Below, one piece after another: positions 7,301 to 16,074 of a DNA stretch of 64,000 nt. Below the pieces are notes generated by a model that saw only the letters and a list, made by a program, of their open reading frames with translations, made no database searches and had not been told where the DNA came from. Source of the DNA: Oscillatoria sp. SIO1A7 (GTDB lineage Bacteria > Cyanobacteriota > Cyanobacteriia > Cyanobacteriales > Laspinemataceae); NCBI GenBank assembly GCA_010672965.1, contig JAAHFN010000007.1, positions 374,992 to 438,991 on the forward strand, in the 5' to 3' direction. A program made the translations under genes and the position numbers. How positions within the stretch are numbered: the stretch's first letter is position 1; each line of letters begins with the position of its first letter.

Positions 7301-10231
7301 ACTGGAGATGAGGCGGTGCAGTGGGGATTTGGACGCGATCGCAATTATCTAGAAGTAGAGCTAGATAAGGATAGCTATGAAATCGGCGAAACGGCTACGG
7401 CGCTGATTAAATCTCCCTATCCCGAAGCAGAATTGTCTTTTGCGGTAGTTCGGGACAAACCCCTCTATCAAAAGACGATTCAGGTAAAAGGTGGCGCGCC
7501 GCAAGTAAAATTTAAGGTGACGCCAGATATGTTGCCCAATGCAGCGGTGCAAGCAGTTTTAGTCCGCCAAGGCAAACCTCTTGCAGAACTGGAATCGGGA
7601 CTGGAAGAGATAGAACATTTGACGCGGATTGGCTTTGCCCCCTTTAGCACCAGTTTGAAGGAGAAATATTTAACCGTTCAAGTCTCTCCGAGGCTGCCTG
7701 CGGTGGAACCGGGCGGCGAACAAACTGTGGAGTTAGAATTAAAAGACTTTGCGGGCAAGCCGGTGCGAGGACAAGTTTCAGTTATGGTCGTCAATGAAGA
7801 CGTGCTGCAACTGACCGGGTATCGCCCGCCGGATTTGGTGAAAACTGTTTATGCGGGTCAACCTATAGCCACCCTTTTTAGCGATAGCCGACTTAACCTG
7901 CTGCTCGAAGACAATACTAATAAAGATCGCGAAGAAGCAAGGCAAAGGAAAGGGGCAACCCGAGGCGGTCTTGCCAATTACGGAGGTTTTAGTAATGGTC
8001 GCGCAGAGATTCCTCCTGTGGGCGATATTGCCTTACAAGAAAGCTATGACGAAGCGCCCAGCCCACAGGCAGCCCCTGAAGCTCCGAATTCTGGGGGTTC
8101 GGGAACTGCCACAATACGCATTCGCAAAGACTTTCGTCCTTTGGCTTACTATAATGGCTCGGTGAAGACCGACCGTCGGGGGCGAGGCAGCTTTAGCTTT
8201 AAGTTGCCGGATAATCTGACCACTTGGCGAGTTATTGCCGTGGCGGCGAGCGCGGATATGCGATTTGGCAGCGGCGAAAATAGTTTTATCGCCCGAAAAG
8301 CGCTGATGGCGAATCCGCTTTTGCCTCAGTTTGCTCGTCCCGGCGATCGCTTTTCTGCTGGCTTGTCTCTGACTAACAATACTGGCAAAACAGAAGATGT
8401 CGTTATTAATGGCCAACTCAGCGAGAATCTCCAATTTGCCGAAAAATCTGCGATCGCCGAGCAACTGGAACTAAAAGCAGAATCGGGAACTCGCGCCTAT
8501 CGCTTCCCCATCGAAGCCTTGGGGATTGGCGAAGGGAAAGTGCGCTTTGTGGCGCAGATGAAGAAAACTGCCGATGCTTTTGAAGTGCCTTTGTCGGTCA
8601 AGCGCTTCCCAGTGACGGAAAGCGTGGTGGAAAGCGGAACGACTGAGGGGCAAGTGGCGATTCCTCTGAATGTCAATAATAATGTGATGCCGAATGTGGG
8701 CGGATTGCAAGTTGCTCTGGCTTCGACTTTAATCCCGGAAATTACTGCCCCAGCTCGCCAAGTTTTGGACGACGATATTTTGCCTTTCCTAGAACCGAGC
8801 GCCTCTCAGTTGGCGATCGCTGCTTCTTTGCAAATTATCGGCAAAAAATACAGCCAAGCATTTGACGAGTTCAACCCCAGCCAGCAAGCAGCTATTGCTC
8901 TGGATCGCTTGCAAAAACTACAGCAGCCCGATGGCGGTTTTGCTTCTTGGCCGGGAGCGAGGGAATCAGATCCGTTTATGTCTCCTTATGCGGCGGAAAG
9001 TCTGGCCAAAGCCAAAGCCGCCGGATTTGCCGTAGATGCGGATCTGGTCTCGCGCCTTAGCTCTTATTTGCAAGACCTGCTCGAAAATCCCGATCGATAC
9101 GAGTTTTGCAGCGAGAAGCTCTGCCAAAATCGGCTCCGGCTTCGGGCGCTAATGGCTCTGGCAGAACTGGGAGAAAAGCGCCGAGATTTTCTACAAGATA
9201 TCTACGATCGCCGCTCGGAACTGGATTTGGTAGCGCAGGTGAAACTAGCTCGCTATCTGTTTGAGTTTCCCAATTGGCAGCAGCGGGCGCGGGTGCTATT
9301 CGACCAGCTCCAAGAAATTGTCTATGAAACCGGGCGAGCCGCTACGGTGAATTTGCCTTCGAGTTGGTCTTGGCTGAATACGCCTACTGTCGCTCAGGCA
9401 GAAGCATTGCGCTTGTTTGTCGCTCGCGATGCCAAACCGGAAGTTAGCGATCGCCTCTTGCAAGGTCTCTTAAGTCTGCGCCGCGATGGTGTCTGGCAAA
9501 ATAGCTACGCCAACGCCCAAGCTCTCGCCGCTTTGGTTGCTTATAGCGACGCCCAACCAGCGCTGCCCAATTTTACGACGACGGTGCAACTGGGTGAGAA
9601 CACTTTAGATGAAATGAATTTTGCAGGCTATGAAAATCCCAGCCGATTCATTCAAGTAGCAATGGAGCAATTGCCTCGCGGTCAATCTAATTTAACTCTG
9701 GATAAGTCCGGCGAAGGAACTCTGCATTATCTGGTGGAATACGGCTATCGCCTCCTGGGAAATCAGCCCGGTCGCTATAACGGCTTGCGGGTCGATCGCC
9801 AAGTTCGCCCCGCAGGAGAAGAGAAACTTTTGGCAGTGCAAGGGCTTGCTGCTCCCGAAGAACCCCTCACCGTTAATGCGAGGGAAGTCTTCGATATTGG
9901 TTTGGAAATTATTGCCGATCGCCCGGTGGATCGAGTCGTCATCGCCGATCCTTTGCCCGCCGGATTTGAAGCGATCGATACCAGCTTCCAAACCACAACC
10001 AAATCCTTACAAGCTCCCTCGGATAGCTGGCAAATCGGCTACCAAAAAATTTATAAAGATCGCGTGGTAGCTTATGGCGATCGCTTGCCAGCGGGAGTCT
10101 ATAGCTTGCACTATCTTGTCCGTTCCGTTACTCCCGGAACTTATCAATGGCCGGGTGCAGAAGTCTATCTCCAATATGCCCCAGAAGAATTCGGGCGATC
10201 GGCTTCTTCTACTTTAATAGTGCAAGATTAG
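4340..10231 (+). CDS. Large alpha-2-macroglobulin family lipoprotein without thioester
   Basis: A 1963-residue bacterial alpha-2-macroglobulin-like protein, by family a periplasmic protein thought to trap foreign proteases. I choose the ATG at 4340 because GAGG lies six bases upstream and a hydrophobic signal segment ending in a cysteine (LLALLMFGIAC) follows at once; an upstream GTG would bury it. The cysteine suggests lipid anchoring, although the lipobox is not ideal. Long beta-rich macroglobulin-type domains follow, and an alpha-helical toroid-like stretch lies near 1480-1740. Where thioester-type members carry CxEQ, this protein has LPFLEPSASQ (1481-1490), with no cysteine, so covalent trapping is not expected. 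The usual partner gene pbpC (PBP1C) is not next to it. Confidence 0.85.
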   Translation: MSRFARTWMRFLLLALLMFGIACAGDSSSSRPQPLPNVAPLEAPQLPDWIEQISPLEEAEPLAQIRIRFKYPLVPVQSLEDTENSENSPLKKISISPPLPGRFRLLTPRMIGFQSDRALPKATRIKVILKSGLEDLENHRLDSDLAWTFNTEPLKLTNLPSIDPNIDLKPDLNFSSNVELNLDSIRDRIQLIPAEGGESIPVRVAQENPSEYISFPEENKYDESRNRWDYSLTPKQDLAKATRYRLQFDPGIRPARGNMPSDKTFKTEVATYQPLKFERIESGGWSRFVNGNPQLKFNNGLVAESVRENITITPEPKEGAKVLWATDNFNSVYLNPEALEPATNYTIAIAADLKDQFGQTLGQEISKSYQTGDLTGRISGPSTLAIFPAGTNPALKLTAVNLPKAEYQANYRTVTPQDLISSSSAYPVRSLRNFLLAPEDWQTFSFESVKNKKTEIEIPIEEKLGAKTGAIAYGMQAFTPVPWSNNREELQLQNFSGLAQVTNLGVFAQWFPDSGSLRVNHLSDGAPVPSANVEIYPIENNPTQNNKNAPEPAACFAGKTDRNGTVRLKGRQWQRCSKENTPPQLLAIVRENSDWTFLTTHSSSGSYGYNIYSTWPDGRPQSRGNIFSDRQLYQRGEKAAFTGVAYYFQNGTLQADAAKSRGKGSKYAVTLRHPDGNTTDLGSYTTNEFATFSLEATIEKEWPLGSYSITATNEKNITISGGFRVAEFKPPNFQVELSLNKKWAVPDQRVQATSESNYLFGSPLSAGTAQYYVRRFPDSFTPPGWEKFSFGRQWFWPEVRPEVNSQVLQEEIDLDSRGKNRLSVKVDKDLPYAMSYQVEAQVSDISNQSVAASESFTALPADKLIGLKTDFVAEAGKKFSVEAIVTDPEGKVVPGEKITIELQKMEYKTEERFDLDWVMPQYELEYKTVASESVTPGRRAKRVSLKAPESGSYRIRANFVYDRDANNNKNTEDSDRDKTATELRIWVTGDEAVQWGFGRDRNYLEVELDKDSYEIGETATALIKSPYPEAELSFAVVRDKPLYQKTIQVKGGAPQVKFKVTPDMLPNAAVQAVLVRQGKPLAELESGLEEIEHLTRIGFAPFSTSLKEKYLTVQVSPRLPAVEPGGEQTVELELKDFAGKPVRGQVSVMVVNEDVLQLTGYRPPDLVKTVYAGQPIATLFSDSRLNLLLEDNTNKDREEARQRKGATRGGLANYGGFSNGRAEIPPVGDIALQESYDEAPSPQAAPEAPNSGGSGTATIRIRKDFRPLAYYNGSVKTDRRGRGSFSFKLPDNLTTWRVIAVAASADMRFGSGENSFIARKALMANPLLPQFARPGDRFSAGLSLTNNTGKTEDVVINGQLSENLQFAEKSAIAEQLELKAESGTRAYRFPIEALGIGEGKVRFVAQMKKTADAFEVPLSVKRFPVTESVVESGTTEGQVAIPLNVNNNVMPNVGGLQVALASTLIPEITAPARQVLDDDILPFLEPSASQLAIAASLQIIGKKYSQAFDEFNPSQQAAIALDRLQKLQQPDGGFASWPGARESDPFMSPYAAESLAKAKAAGFAVDADLVSRLSSYLQDLLENPDRYEFCSEKLCQNRLRLRALMALAELGEKRRDFLQDIYDRRSELDLVAQVKLARYLFEFPNWQQRARVLFDQLQEIVYETGRAATVNLPSSWSWLNTPTVAQAEALRLFVARDAKPEVSDRLLQGLLSLRRDGVWQNSYANAQALAALVAYSDAQPALPNFTTTVQLGENTLDEMNFAGYENPSRFIQVAMEQLPRGQSNLTLDKSGEGTLHYLVEYGYRLLGNQPGRYNGLRVDRQVRPAGEEKLLAVQGLAAPEEPLTVNAREVFDIGLEIIADRPVDRVVIADPLPAGFEAIDTSFQTTTKSLQAPSDSWQIGYQKIYKDRVVAYGDRLPAGVYSLHYLVRSVTPGTYQWPGAEVYLQYAPEEFGRSASSTLIVQD

Positions 10232-10244
10232 TTACGAGAAACCT

Positions 10245-10277
10245 AGAAAAACGGTTTTTTGGAAAAACCGTTTTTCT
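10245..10277. terminator. 15-bp hairpin just after the macroglobulin gene, probable terminator
   Basis: AGAAAAACGGTTTTT, a TGG loop and the exact reverse complement lie 14 bp past the stop codon of the macroglobulin gene. It is a variant of the dispersed GAAACCCGG hairpin. Position and a T-rich 3' arm make it the likely transcription end, but it lacks a separate T-run. Confidence 0.45.
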
Positions 10278-10282
10278 GGCTG

Positions 10283-10482
10283 CTTTCAAGGGTATGTTTT
10301 TTATGACGCTCTTTAATGAGCGCGATCGGTAGGCGGCATAAGTTTTTGGGGCGAAGCATTCCAAGATTTAATTTTTTACTTAAGAGCAAAGGATATCTAG
10401 GGAATGCTGTCGCCCCTACGCCTTATTTCGAGGGTCGATACTGGCCAAAAAACATCAAATATAAAAAATATACCCTTGAAAG
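10283..10482. mobile_element. MITE-like element, family A (about 200 bp)
   Basis: Bounded by the inverted repeats CTTTCAAGGGTATG and a near copy of its complement (TATACCCTTGAAAG). The interior carries GGGGCGAAGCATTCCAA and GGGAATGCTGTCGCCCCTACG, themselves partly complementary, so the whole element can fold. It contains no reading frame of note. Other family members lie at 11757-11954, 13440-13622, 15118-15300 and 59217-59406. A further GAAACCCGG hairpin follows at 10506-10538. Confidence 0.8.
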
Positions 10483-10505
10483 GTTTCTGGCTCGGGCTGT
10501 ATATG

Positions 10506-10538
10506 AGAAACCCGGTTTTTTGGAAAAACCGGGTTTCT
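10506..10538. repeat. GAAACCCGG hairpin
   Basis: A perfect 15-bp inverted repeat with a TGG loop, identical in sequence to the copy at 2566-2598. It lies between the family A element and the Uma2 gene. Confidence 0.8.
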
Positions 10539-10689
10539 GGCTTCGGGCTCGGGCTCTAATTAATTTTAGATTAGATCTTGGATTGGGTAAAATACAAATC
10601 CGTAGAGATTTGGTATAATTCCGTAGGACGGGCGTCCCGCCTGTCCTTAACCTGCAGGCGATCTTTTGAGGACTAGATGGACTAGAGAT

Positions 10690-11268
10690 ATGAGTAATGC
10701 TGTTTTGGAACCAGTAGCGGAGCCTATTTTAGTTCCTGGCTTGAGTTGGCGAGAATTTAAAGCTATAGAACAACTTCTCGCTCGTCCGGGGATACGGCTT
10801 TCTTTGTTGGCAGGGGTATTAGAAATTAGGAAAATGCCAGGAAGACAGCACGAAGTAATCAAAAAGCGAATTGCTGCTTTGCTCGAAACCTATTTGGAGC
10901 ATAAAGGCTTTGACTTTACGCCAACGGGTTCGATGACTTTGGAGAACGAGGAAGAATCGGTAAAGCGAGAAGCAGACGAATCCTATGAATTAGCAAGCGA
11001 TCGCGATCGTCCTGACTTGGCCATAGAAGTCGCTATTACTAGCGGCGGTATCGATAAGCTTGAAGCTTACAAGCGCCTGGGAATCCCTGAGGTATGGATT
11101 TGGCAAAAGGGCAAGCTATTTTTATTTGGACTAAGAGCCGATGGCTACGAGCGGCTAGAAACTTCTGTATTGCTACCAGAATTGGATCTGGAACTGTTCG
11201 ATCGCTGTTTGAACTATGCCAACCATGCTTTGGCATTACGGGAGTTCCGACTGGGAATAATGCGTTAG
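10690..11268 (+). CDS. Uma2 family endonuclease (DUF820)
   Basis: A member of the Uma2/DUF820 PD-(D/E)xK-like nuclease family, which is greatly expanded in cyanobacteria and of unclear cellular role. The core shows PDLAIEVAITSGGIDKLEAY followed by LGIPEVWIWQKGKLFLF, matching the family's acidic strand and (E)x-W-x...K strand. The ATG at 10690 (MSNAVLEP) is preferred over a TTG eight codons upstream. The protein is 192 residues, the usual size. It differs clearly from the two duplicated Uma2 proteins at 13721 and 15397. Confidence 0.85.
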   Translation: MSNAVLEPVAEPILVPGLSWREFKAIEQLLARPGIRLSLLAGVLEIRKMPGRQHEVIKKRIAALLETYLEHKGFDFTPTGSMTLENEEESVKREADESYELASDRDRPDLAIEVAITSGGIDKLEAYKRLGIPEVWIWQKGKLFLFGLRADGYERLETSVLLPELDLELFDRCLNYANHALALREFRLGIMR

Positions 11269-11298
11269 GATTGCTATAGAAATTAACGAGTAAATCCG

Positions 11299-11751
11299 AT
11301 GAATTGGAATTGGCTAGCAGTGGTTCATCCAATAGCCGGACTGGCGCTAGTGGCGCTGGGGGCAACTGCAGGAATATGGGGATGGCGTTACCGCCAAGCC
11401 AGAGTTGGCAAAAGCGATCGCGATGCAATGGAAACCTTGGCGCTGATGCAGCAGCACCAAAAAATTGGCATTGCCTTCCTCGCTCTGACCTTTCTGGTTT
11501 GGCTGGCCGGTGCGGAGTTTTCTTCTGTGCTAGGGCTGCGGGGCATTATTTCCGGTTCCTCTCACGACCCTTTGGCGCTGCCCTTGCTTGTTTTAATTGC
11601 GACTAGCGCCGCCGCAATACTTTTGTTTCGCGGCCGCAGTTGGGCTGCTCCGGCGCATCTGACCCTGAATGCGATCGCTCTTTCTTTATTGGCACTACAG
11701 CTTCTCTCGGGATTGCGGCTGGCCAAGCTGTTGTTCTATCCCCTAGGCTAG
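11299..11751 (+). CDS. DUF4079 family membrane protein
   Basis: A 150-residue polytopic membrane protein with about four hydrophobic segments (roughly residues 6-28, 57-73, 91-108 and 117-140). Histidines near the first and second segments (VVHPIAG, MQQHQKIG) and in the last third (APAHLTLN) fit the cytochrome b561-like pattern of DUF4079, a family of cyanobacteria and plastids whose function is unknown. It starts 30 bp after the Uma2 stop codon and may share its transcript. A family A MITE begins six bases after the stop. Confidence 0.75.
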   Translation: MNWNWLAVVHPIAGLALVALGATAGIWGWRYRQARVGKSDRDAMETLALMQQHQKIGIAFLALTFLVWLAGAEFSSVLGLRGIISGSSHDPLALPLLVLIATSAAAILLFRGRSWAAPAHLTLNAIALSLLALQLLSGLRLAKLLFYPLG

Positions 11752-11756
11752 GGGTG

Positions 11757-11954
11757 CTTTCAAGGGCATGTTTTTTATAATCCTCTTTTTTGAAGCAATC
11801 GGTAGGCGGCATACGTTTCTGGGGCGAAGCATTCCAATACAAGAGTTTTCTTTAAGAACCAAGTCTGTCTCGGGAATGCTGTCGCCCCTACGCCTTATTT
11901 CGAGGGTCGATCGTGTCCTTACAACATCAAATCTAAAAAACATACCCTTGAAAG
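11757..11954. mobile_element. MITE-like element, family A
   Basis: It starts CTTTCAAGGGCATG and ends ACATACCCTTGAAAG, 198 bp in all, and shares its interior (GGGGCGAAGCATTCCAA..., GGGAATGCTGTCGCCCCTACG) with the copy at 10283. It is inserted right behind the DUF4079 gene. A short heptanucleotide run of the GGTGTAGG type follows near 11963-11990. The gap to dxr holds nothing else that I can see. Confidence 0.8.
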
Positions 11955-12062
11955 GGCTAGGGGTGTGGGCGTGGTGGTAGGGTGTAGGGTGTATCATTTA
12001 TTAATTGCAAGGAGCGTCCCCAAAGAACCTATATTGGATCTGTGGTTAATTATTAAAGAATC

Positions 12063-13256
12063 GTGAAAGCAATTACTCTGCTGGGCTCTACCGGATCTAT
12101 TGGCACCCAAACATTGGCGATCGCAGCACAGTATCCCGAGCAATTTCGGCTAGTGGGTTTGGCGGCGGGGCGCAATATCAAATTATTAGCCCAACAAATA
12201 GAACAGTTTCGGCCGGAAATCGCCGCCACATCCGACGAAAAGCTGCTGCCGGAATTGAAAGCGGCGATCGCTCACCTCGACCCCCAGCCGATTTTGACTG
12301 CAGGACCAGAGGGAATCTGCGACGTAGCGGCATTTGGCGACGCCGAAGCTGTCGTCACCGGCATCGTCGGCTGTGCGGGCTTATTGCCCACCATTGCCGC
12401 TATAAAAGCTGGGAAAGATATCGCCCTGGCCAATAAAGAAACCCTCATTGCTGGGGGGCCGGTAGTCAATCCCCTCATCGAGGAACACAACGTTAAATTG
12501 CTTCCCGCCGATTCCGAGCATTCCGCTATTTTCCAATGCCTGCAAGGAGTTCCCTCCGGCGGCTTGCGGCGGATTATCCTAACTGCATCTGGGGGAGCTT
12601 TTCGCGATTGGCCAGTAGAAAAATTATCCCAAGTTACCGTGGCAGACGCTACCAAGCATCCTAACTGGTCTATGGGACGCAAAATTACTGTAGATTCTGC
12701 CACTTTAATGAATAAAGGGCTCGAAGTTATTGAAGCTCACTATCTTTTTGGAATGGAATACGACAATATTGATATTGTCATTCATCCCCAAAGTATTATT
12801 CACTCTTTAATCGAATTACAAGATACCTCGGTTTTAGCTCAATTGGGTTGGCCTGATATGCGCCTGCCCTTGCTCTATGCCCTATCTTGGCCCGATCGCA
12901 TCTATACCGATTGGCCATCTCTAGACTTAGTAAAAGCTGGCGACTTAACCTTTCGCGAGCCCGATCGCCAAAAATATCCCTGTATGAAACTGGCCTATGC
13001 CGCCGGTCGCGCTGGCGGTTCGATGACTGCAGTATTAAACGCCGCTAACGAGCAGGCCGTGGCCATGTTCTTAGAAGAAAAAATTAGCTTCCTGGACATC
13101 CCCCGGGTCATTGAAACCGCTTGCGAAAAATATCAAGACAACAACCAAGGTTCCCCCTCTCTAGAAGATATTTTGGCGGCGGACAATTGGGCGCGGCAGG
13201 CAGTGGCGGAAGCAGCTCGGGCATTGGACAGCGATCGCTTAGTTGCTCTGCGCTAA
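12063..13256 (+). CDS. dxr: 1-deoxy-D-xylulose 5-phosphate reductoisomerase
   Basis: Catalyses the NADPH-dependent conversion of DXP to 2-C-methyl-D-erythritol 4-phosphate, the committed step of the MEP isoprenoid pathway, in the cytosol. The NADPH loop GSTGSIGTQ opens the protein (residues 8-16). [12 protein letters not shown] and the metal-binding DSEHSAIFQ stretch, the [10 protein letters not shown] block and the C-terminal LNAANEQAV motif are all present. The 397 residues match the family length. The start is a GTG without a convincing Shine-Dalgarno sequence, but conserved sequence begins at once. Nothing suggests an operon: repeats lie on both sides. Confidence 0.96.
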   Translation: MKAITLLGSTGSIGTQTLAIAAQYPEQFRLVGLAAGRNIKLLAQQIEQFRPEIAATSDEKLLPELKAAIAHLDPQPILTAGPEGICDVAAFGDAEAVVTGIVGCAGLLPTIAAIKAGKDIALANKETLIAGGPVVNPLIEEHNVKLLPADSEHSAIFQCLQGVPSGGLRRIILTASGGAFRDWPVEKLSQVTVADATKHPNWSMGRKITVDSATLMNKGLEVIEAHYLFGMEYDNIDIVIHPQSIIHSLIELQDTSVLAQLGWPDMRLPLLYALSWPDRIYTDWPSLDLVKAGDLTFREPDRQKYPCMKLAYAAGRAGGSMTAVLNAANEQAVAMFLEEKISFLDIPRVIETACEKYQDNNQGSPSLEDILAADNWARQAVAEAARALDSDRLVALR

Positions 13257-13439
13257 AATAAACGTAAGTTTATATATAAGGAGTCTGGCTCCAATGAATA
13301 GTTTTGAATTTTGAGTTTTGAGTTTTGAGTTAAACGCTGCCATACCTCGCGGTTTAACCCACCCCTAACCCCTCCCAGGAGGGGAAGAAGAGGGAATAAA
13401 GGTCGGTTCCCCTCCTGGGAGGGGTTAGGGGCAATCGGC

Positions 13440-13622
13440 GGGTATGTTTTTTAGATTTGATGTTTTTTGGCCACGACCAACCCTCGAAATAAGGCGTAGG
13501 GGCGATAGCATTCCCGAGATATCCTTTGCTATAAACTAAACTTATAACCTGGAATGCTTCGCCCCAGAAATTTATGCCCCTCGCTGGGAACTCCAAAAAG
13601 AAGGATTATAAAAAACATACCC
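13440..13622. mobile_element. MITE-like element, family A (rearranged)
   Basis: GGGTATGTTTTTTAG at the left and TAAAAAACATACCC at the right bound a 183-bp element whose interior is that of family A in the other orientation. It lies in a G/C-rich stretch that also repeats CCCCTCCTGGGAGGGGTTAG and its complement on its left side (13366-13430). The same arrangement is copied at 15008-15300. The rest of the gap between dxr and the Uma2 gene holds an (AGTTTTG)n run at 13310-13330. Confidence 0.75.
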
Positions 13623-13720
13623 CGAGGAAAGGGGGTTAGGGGTGGGTCTTTCCATATAGAGTTGAATCGTAAAATTTGCTTGCGTAAGTTACGATTAGTC
13701 ACTAAAATAGAAAAAATACC

Positions 13721-14401
13721 ATGCAACTAGAAACCAAACCACCTCCAGTCCGCGCGGCCTTCGACCTAGAGCAGCTCGACATTCCGCCGGGAAATACCGT
13801 CCAATTACGCAATATATCCTGGGAGATGTTTGAAAATATCCTAGAAGCCCTAGGAGAAAGTTACGCAGTTAGGCTCGCTTATGACAATGGAATTTTGGAA
13901 TTTAAGATGCCACTACCAAAGCACGAAAGAGGCAAAGAAATTATTGGCGACTTAGTGAAGGCTCTCCTCGAAGAAATGGATATTGAGTTTTTGTCCCTAG
14001 GCTCTACCACTTTCAAGAACAAAAACATGGCACGCGGGATAGAACCAGACCAATGCTTCTATATAAAAAACGAAGCAGTTATCAGGGAACGGACGGACAT
14101 AGACCTAAGCCAAGACCCGCCTCCAGACTTGGCGATCGAGATTGACAATACTAGCGATTCCCGTACTAGATTTAACAATTACCAGGCTTTGGGAGTTCCA
14201 GAATTATGGCGATACGATGGGAAGGTGCTACAGATTAACGTGCTGCAAAAGGGAAAGTACGTTGAGTCTAGCGTCAGCCCAACTTTTCCCAAATTGCCAG
14301 CGATCGCCCAAACTATTGTTCGCCACGTTTTACAGAGCAAAACTGCAGGACGAACTGCAGCCAAAAAAGCATTTATCGCTTGGGTGCGAGAGCAATTGTA
14401 G
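13721..14401 (+). CDS. Uma2 family endonuclease, copy 1 of a duplicate pair
   Basis: A 226-residue Uma2/DUF820 protein. PDLAIEIDNTSDSRTRFNNY and GVPELWRYDGKVLQI supply the acidic and ExW...K elements of the fold. ATG at 13721 is preceded by an A-rich leader. Together with about 300-400 bp of upstream DNA it is a near copy of the gene at 15397. The first 60 or so residues are identical, as is the DNA upstream; after LEFKMPL the two proteins differ in scattered short blocks. This pattern fits duplication followed by partial gene conversion or selection on the central part. Confidence 0.85.
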   Translation: MQLETKPPPVRAAFDLEQLDIPPGNTVQLRNISWEMFENILEALGESYAVRLAYDNGILEFKMPLPKHERGKEIIGDLVKALLEEMDIEFLSLGSTTFKNKNMARGIEPDQCFYIKNEAVIRERTDIDLSQDPPPDLAIEIDNTSDSRTRFNNYQALGVPELWRYDGKVLQINVLQKGKYVESSVSPTFPKLPAIAQTIVRHVLQSKTAGRTAAKKAFIAWVREQL

Positions 14402-14630
14402 CTGTCAGCAGTCAGCGGTCAGCGGTCAGCAATTAGCGGTAGGGACTGTAGGGGCGATTCGCGAATCGCCCCTACTAAGTAGGGTGCCGCACCGCGCACC
14501 AGATTATGCATGTTTCGAGCCCAAAATTTGCTTGCGTAATATCAAATCCGGTTAAAGAGTTATATAGTTAAAATTGTGTGTGACTGTAGGGAGCGGCCCG
14601 GGAACGAAACCCAACTATATAGCAGTAAGC

Positions 14631-15002
14631 AGTCAGCTATCAGCAGTCAGCTATCAGCACAAGCCTTGCCGTTACTAGCCTTGGCGATATTTTAATTGTC
14701 CTAAACTGAGTGCGTAGTGCTATACCAATCATTGTGTTGGGTTTCGTTCCCCGGCCGCTCCCTACAACTTTAAGGCAGACAGTCCAGTAGTCCGCTCGGC
14801 AAGACTAAGCCTCGTTAGTCAGCTATCAGCAGTCAGCTATCAGCACAAGCCTTGCCGTTACTAGCCTTGGCGATATTTTAATTGTCCTAAACTGAGTGCG
14901 TAGTGCTATACCAATCATTGTGTTGGGTTTCGTTCCCCGGCCGCTCCCTACAACTTTAAGGCAGACAGTCCAGTAGTCCGCTCGGCAAGACTAAGCCTCG
15001 TT
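14631..15002. repeat. 186-bp perfect tandem duplication
   Basis: The segment starting AGTCAGCTATCAGCAGTCAG at 14631 is repeated from 14817; both copies run through ...TAAGCCTCGTT. The unit contains CAGTCAGCTATCAG micro-repeats and the GTTCCCCGGCCGCTCCCTAC block, which is also found inverted at 14585-14613. It has no coding potential. Between the first Uma2 stop and 14631 lie a palindrome around TAGGGGCGATTCGCG (14448-14477) and GGGTGCCGCACCGCGCACC, the core of MITE family C. Confidence 0.88.
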
Positions 15003-15117
15003 GTTAATGTAACGCTGCCATACCTCGCGGTTTAACCCACCCCTAACCCCTCCCAGGAGGGGAAGAAGAGGGAATAAGGGTCGGTTCCCCTCCTGGGAGG
15101 GGTTAGGGGCAATCGGC

Positions 15118-15300
15118 GGGTATGTTTTTTAGATTTGATGTTTTTTGGCCACGACCAACCCTCGAAATAAGGCGTAGGGGCGACAGCATTCCCGAGATAT
15201 CCTTTGCTATAAACTAAACTTATAACCTGGAATGCTTCGCCCCAGAAGTTTATGCCCCTCGCTGGGAACTCCAAAAAGAAGGATTATAAAAAACATACCC
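15118..15300. mobile_element. MITE-like element, family A, second copy of the rearranged form
   Basis: Nearly identical to 13440-13622 and also 183 bp long. With its left flank (from about 15008) it belongs to the larger duplication that includes the following Uma2 gene. The offset between the two copies is 1676-1678 bp throughout. Confidence 0.75.
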
Positions 15301-15396
15301 CGAGGAAAGGGTTAGGGGTGGGTCTTTCCATGTAGAGTTCGAGCCCAAAATTTGCTTGCGTAAGTTACGATTAGTTATTAAAATACAAAAAATACC

Positions 15397-16074
15397 ATGC
15401 AACTAGAAACCAAACCACCTCCAGTCCGCGCGGCCTTCGACCTAGAGCAGCTCGACATTCCGCCGGGAAATACCGTCCAGTTACGGAATATCTCCTGGGA
15501 GATGTTTGAAAATATCCTAGAAGCCCTAGGAGAAAGTTACGCAGTTAGGCTCGCTTATGATAATGGAATTTTGGAATTTAAGATGCCACTATCGGGACAT
15601 GAAGACGACAAGGAAATGATTGGCGACTTAGTGAAAGCTCTCCTCGAAGAGCTGGATCTTGAATATAGAACTCTGGGCTCTACCACTTTTAAAAACAAAA
15701 ACATGGCACGCGGGGTCGAGCCAGACCAATGCTTCTATATAGAAAACGAATCGGCTATTAGAGGCAAGCGATCGCTCGACCTAAGCGTAGATCCTCCTCC
15801 AGATTTAGCAATTGAAATTGATAATACTAGCGATTCCCGCACTCGAATAGATAACTATGAAGCTTTGGCAGTGCCCGAACTCTGGCGATACGATGGCAAA
15901 AAGCTTCAGGTCAGCCGGCTGCAAAAGGGAAAGTACGTTGAGTCTGGCCTCAGTACAATTTTTCCCAATCCACAACTAATCGCACAAATTACCCAGTTCG
16001 TCCAAGAGAGCCAAACTCAAGGCAAAGTGGCAGCCAAAAAAGCATTTATCGCTTGGGTGCGAGAGCAATTGTAG
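15397..16074 (+). CDS. Uma2 family endonuclease, copy 2 of a duplicate pair
   Basis: A 225-residue paralogue of the protein at 13721, with the same opening residues and the same C-terminal KKAFIAWVREQL. Differences cluster in the middle (SGHEDDKEM in place of PKHERGKEI, and changes after QLQKGKYVES). The nuclease-core motifs PDLAIEIDNTSDSRTR and VPELWRYDGKKLQV are intact, so it is probably functional. The near-identical 5' regions imply shared regulation or a very recent duplication. Confidence 0.85.
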   Translation: MQLETKPPPVRAAFDLEQLDIPPGNTVQLRNISWEMFENILEALGESYAVRLAYDNGILEFKMPLSGHEDDKEMIGDLVKALLEELDLEYRTLGSTTFKNKNMARGVEPDQCFYIENESAIRGKRSLDLSVDPPPDLAIEIDNTSDSRTRIDNYEALAVPELWRYDGKKLQVSRLQKGKYVESGLSTIFPNPQLIAQITQFVQESQTQGKVAAKKAFIAWVREQL

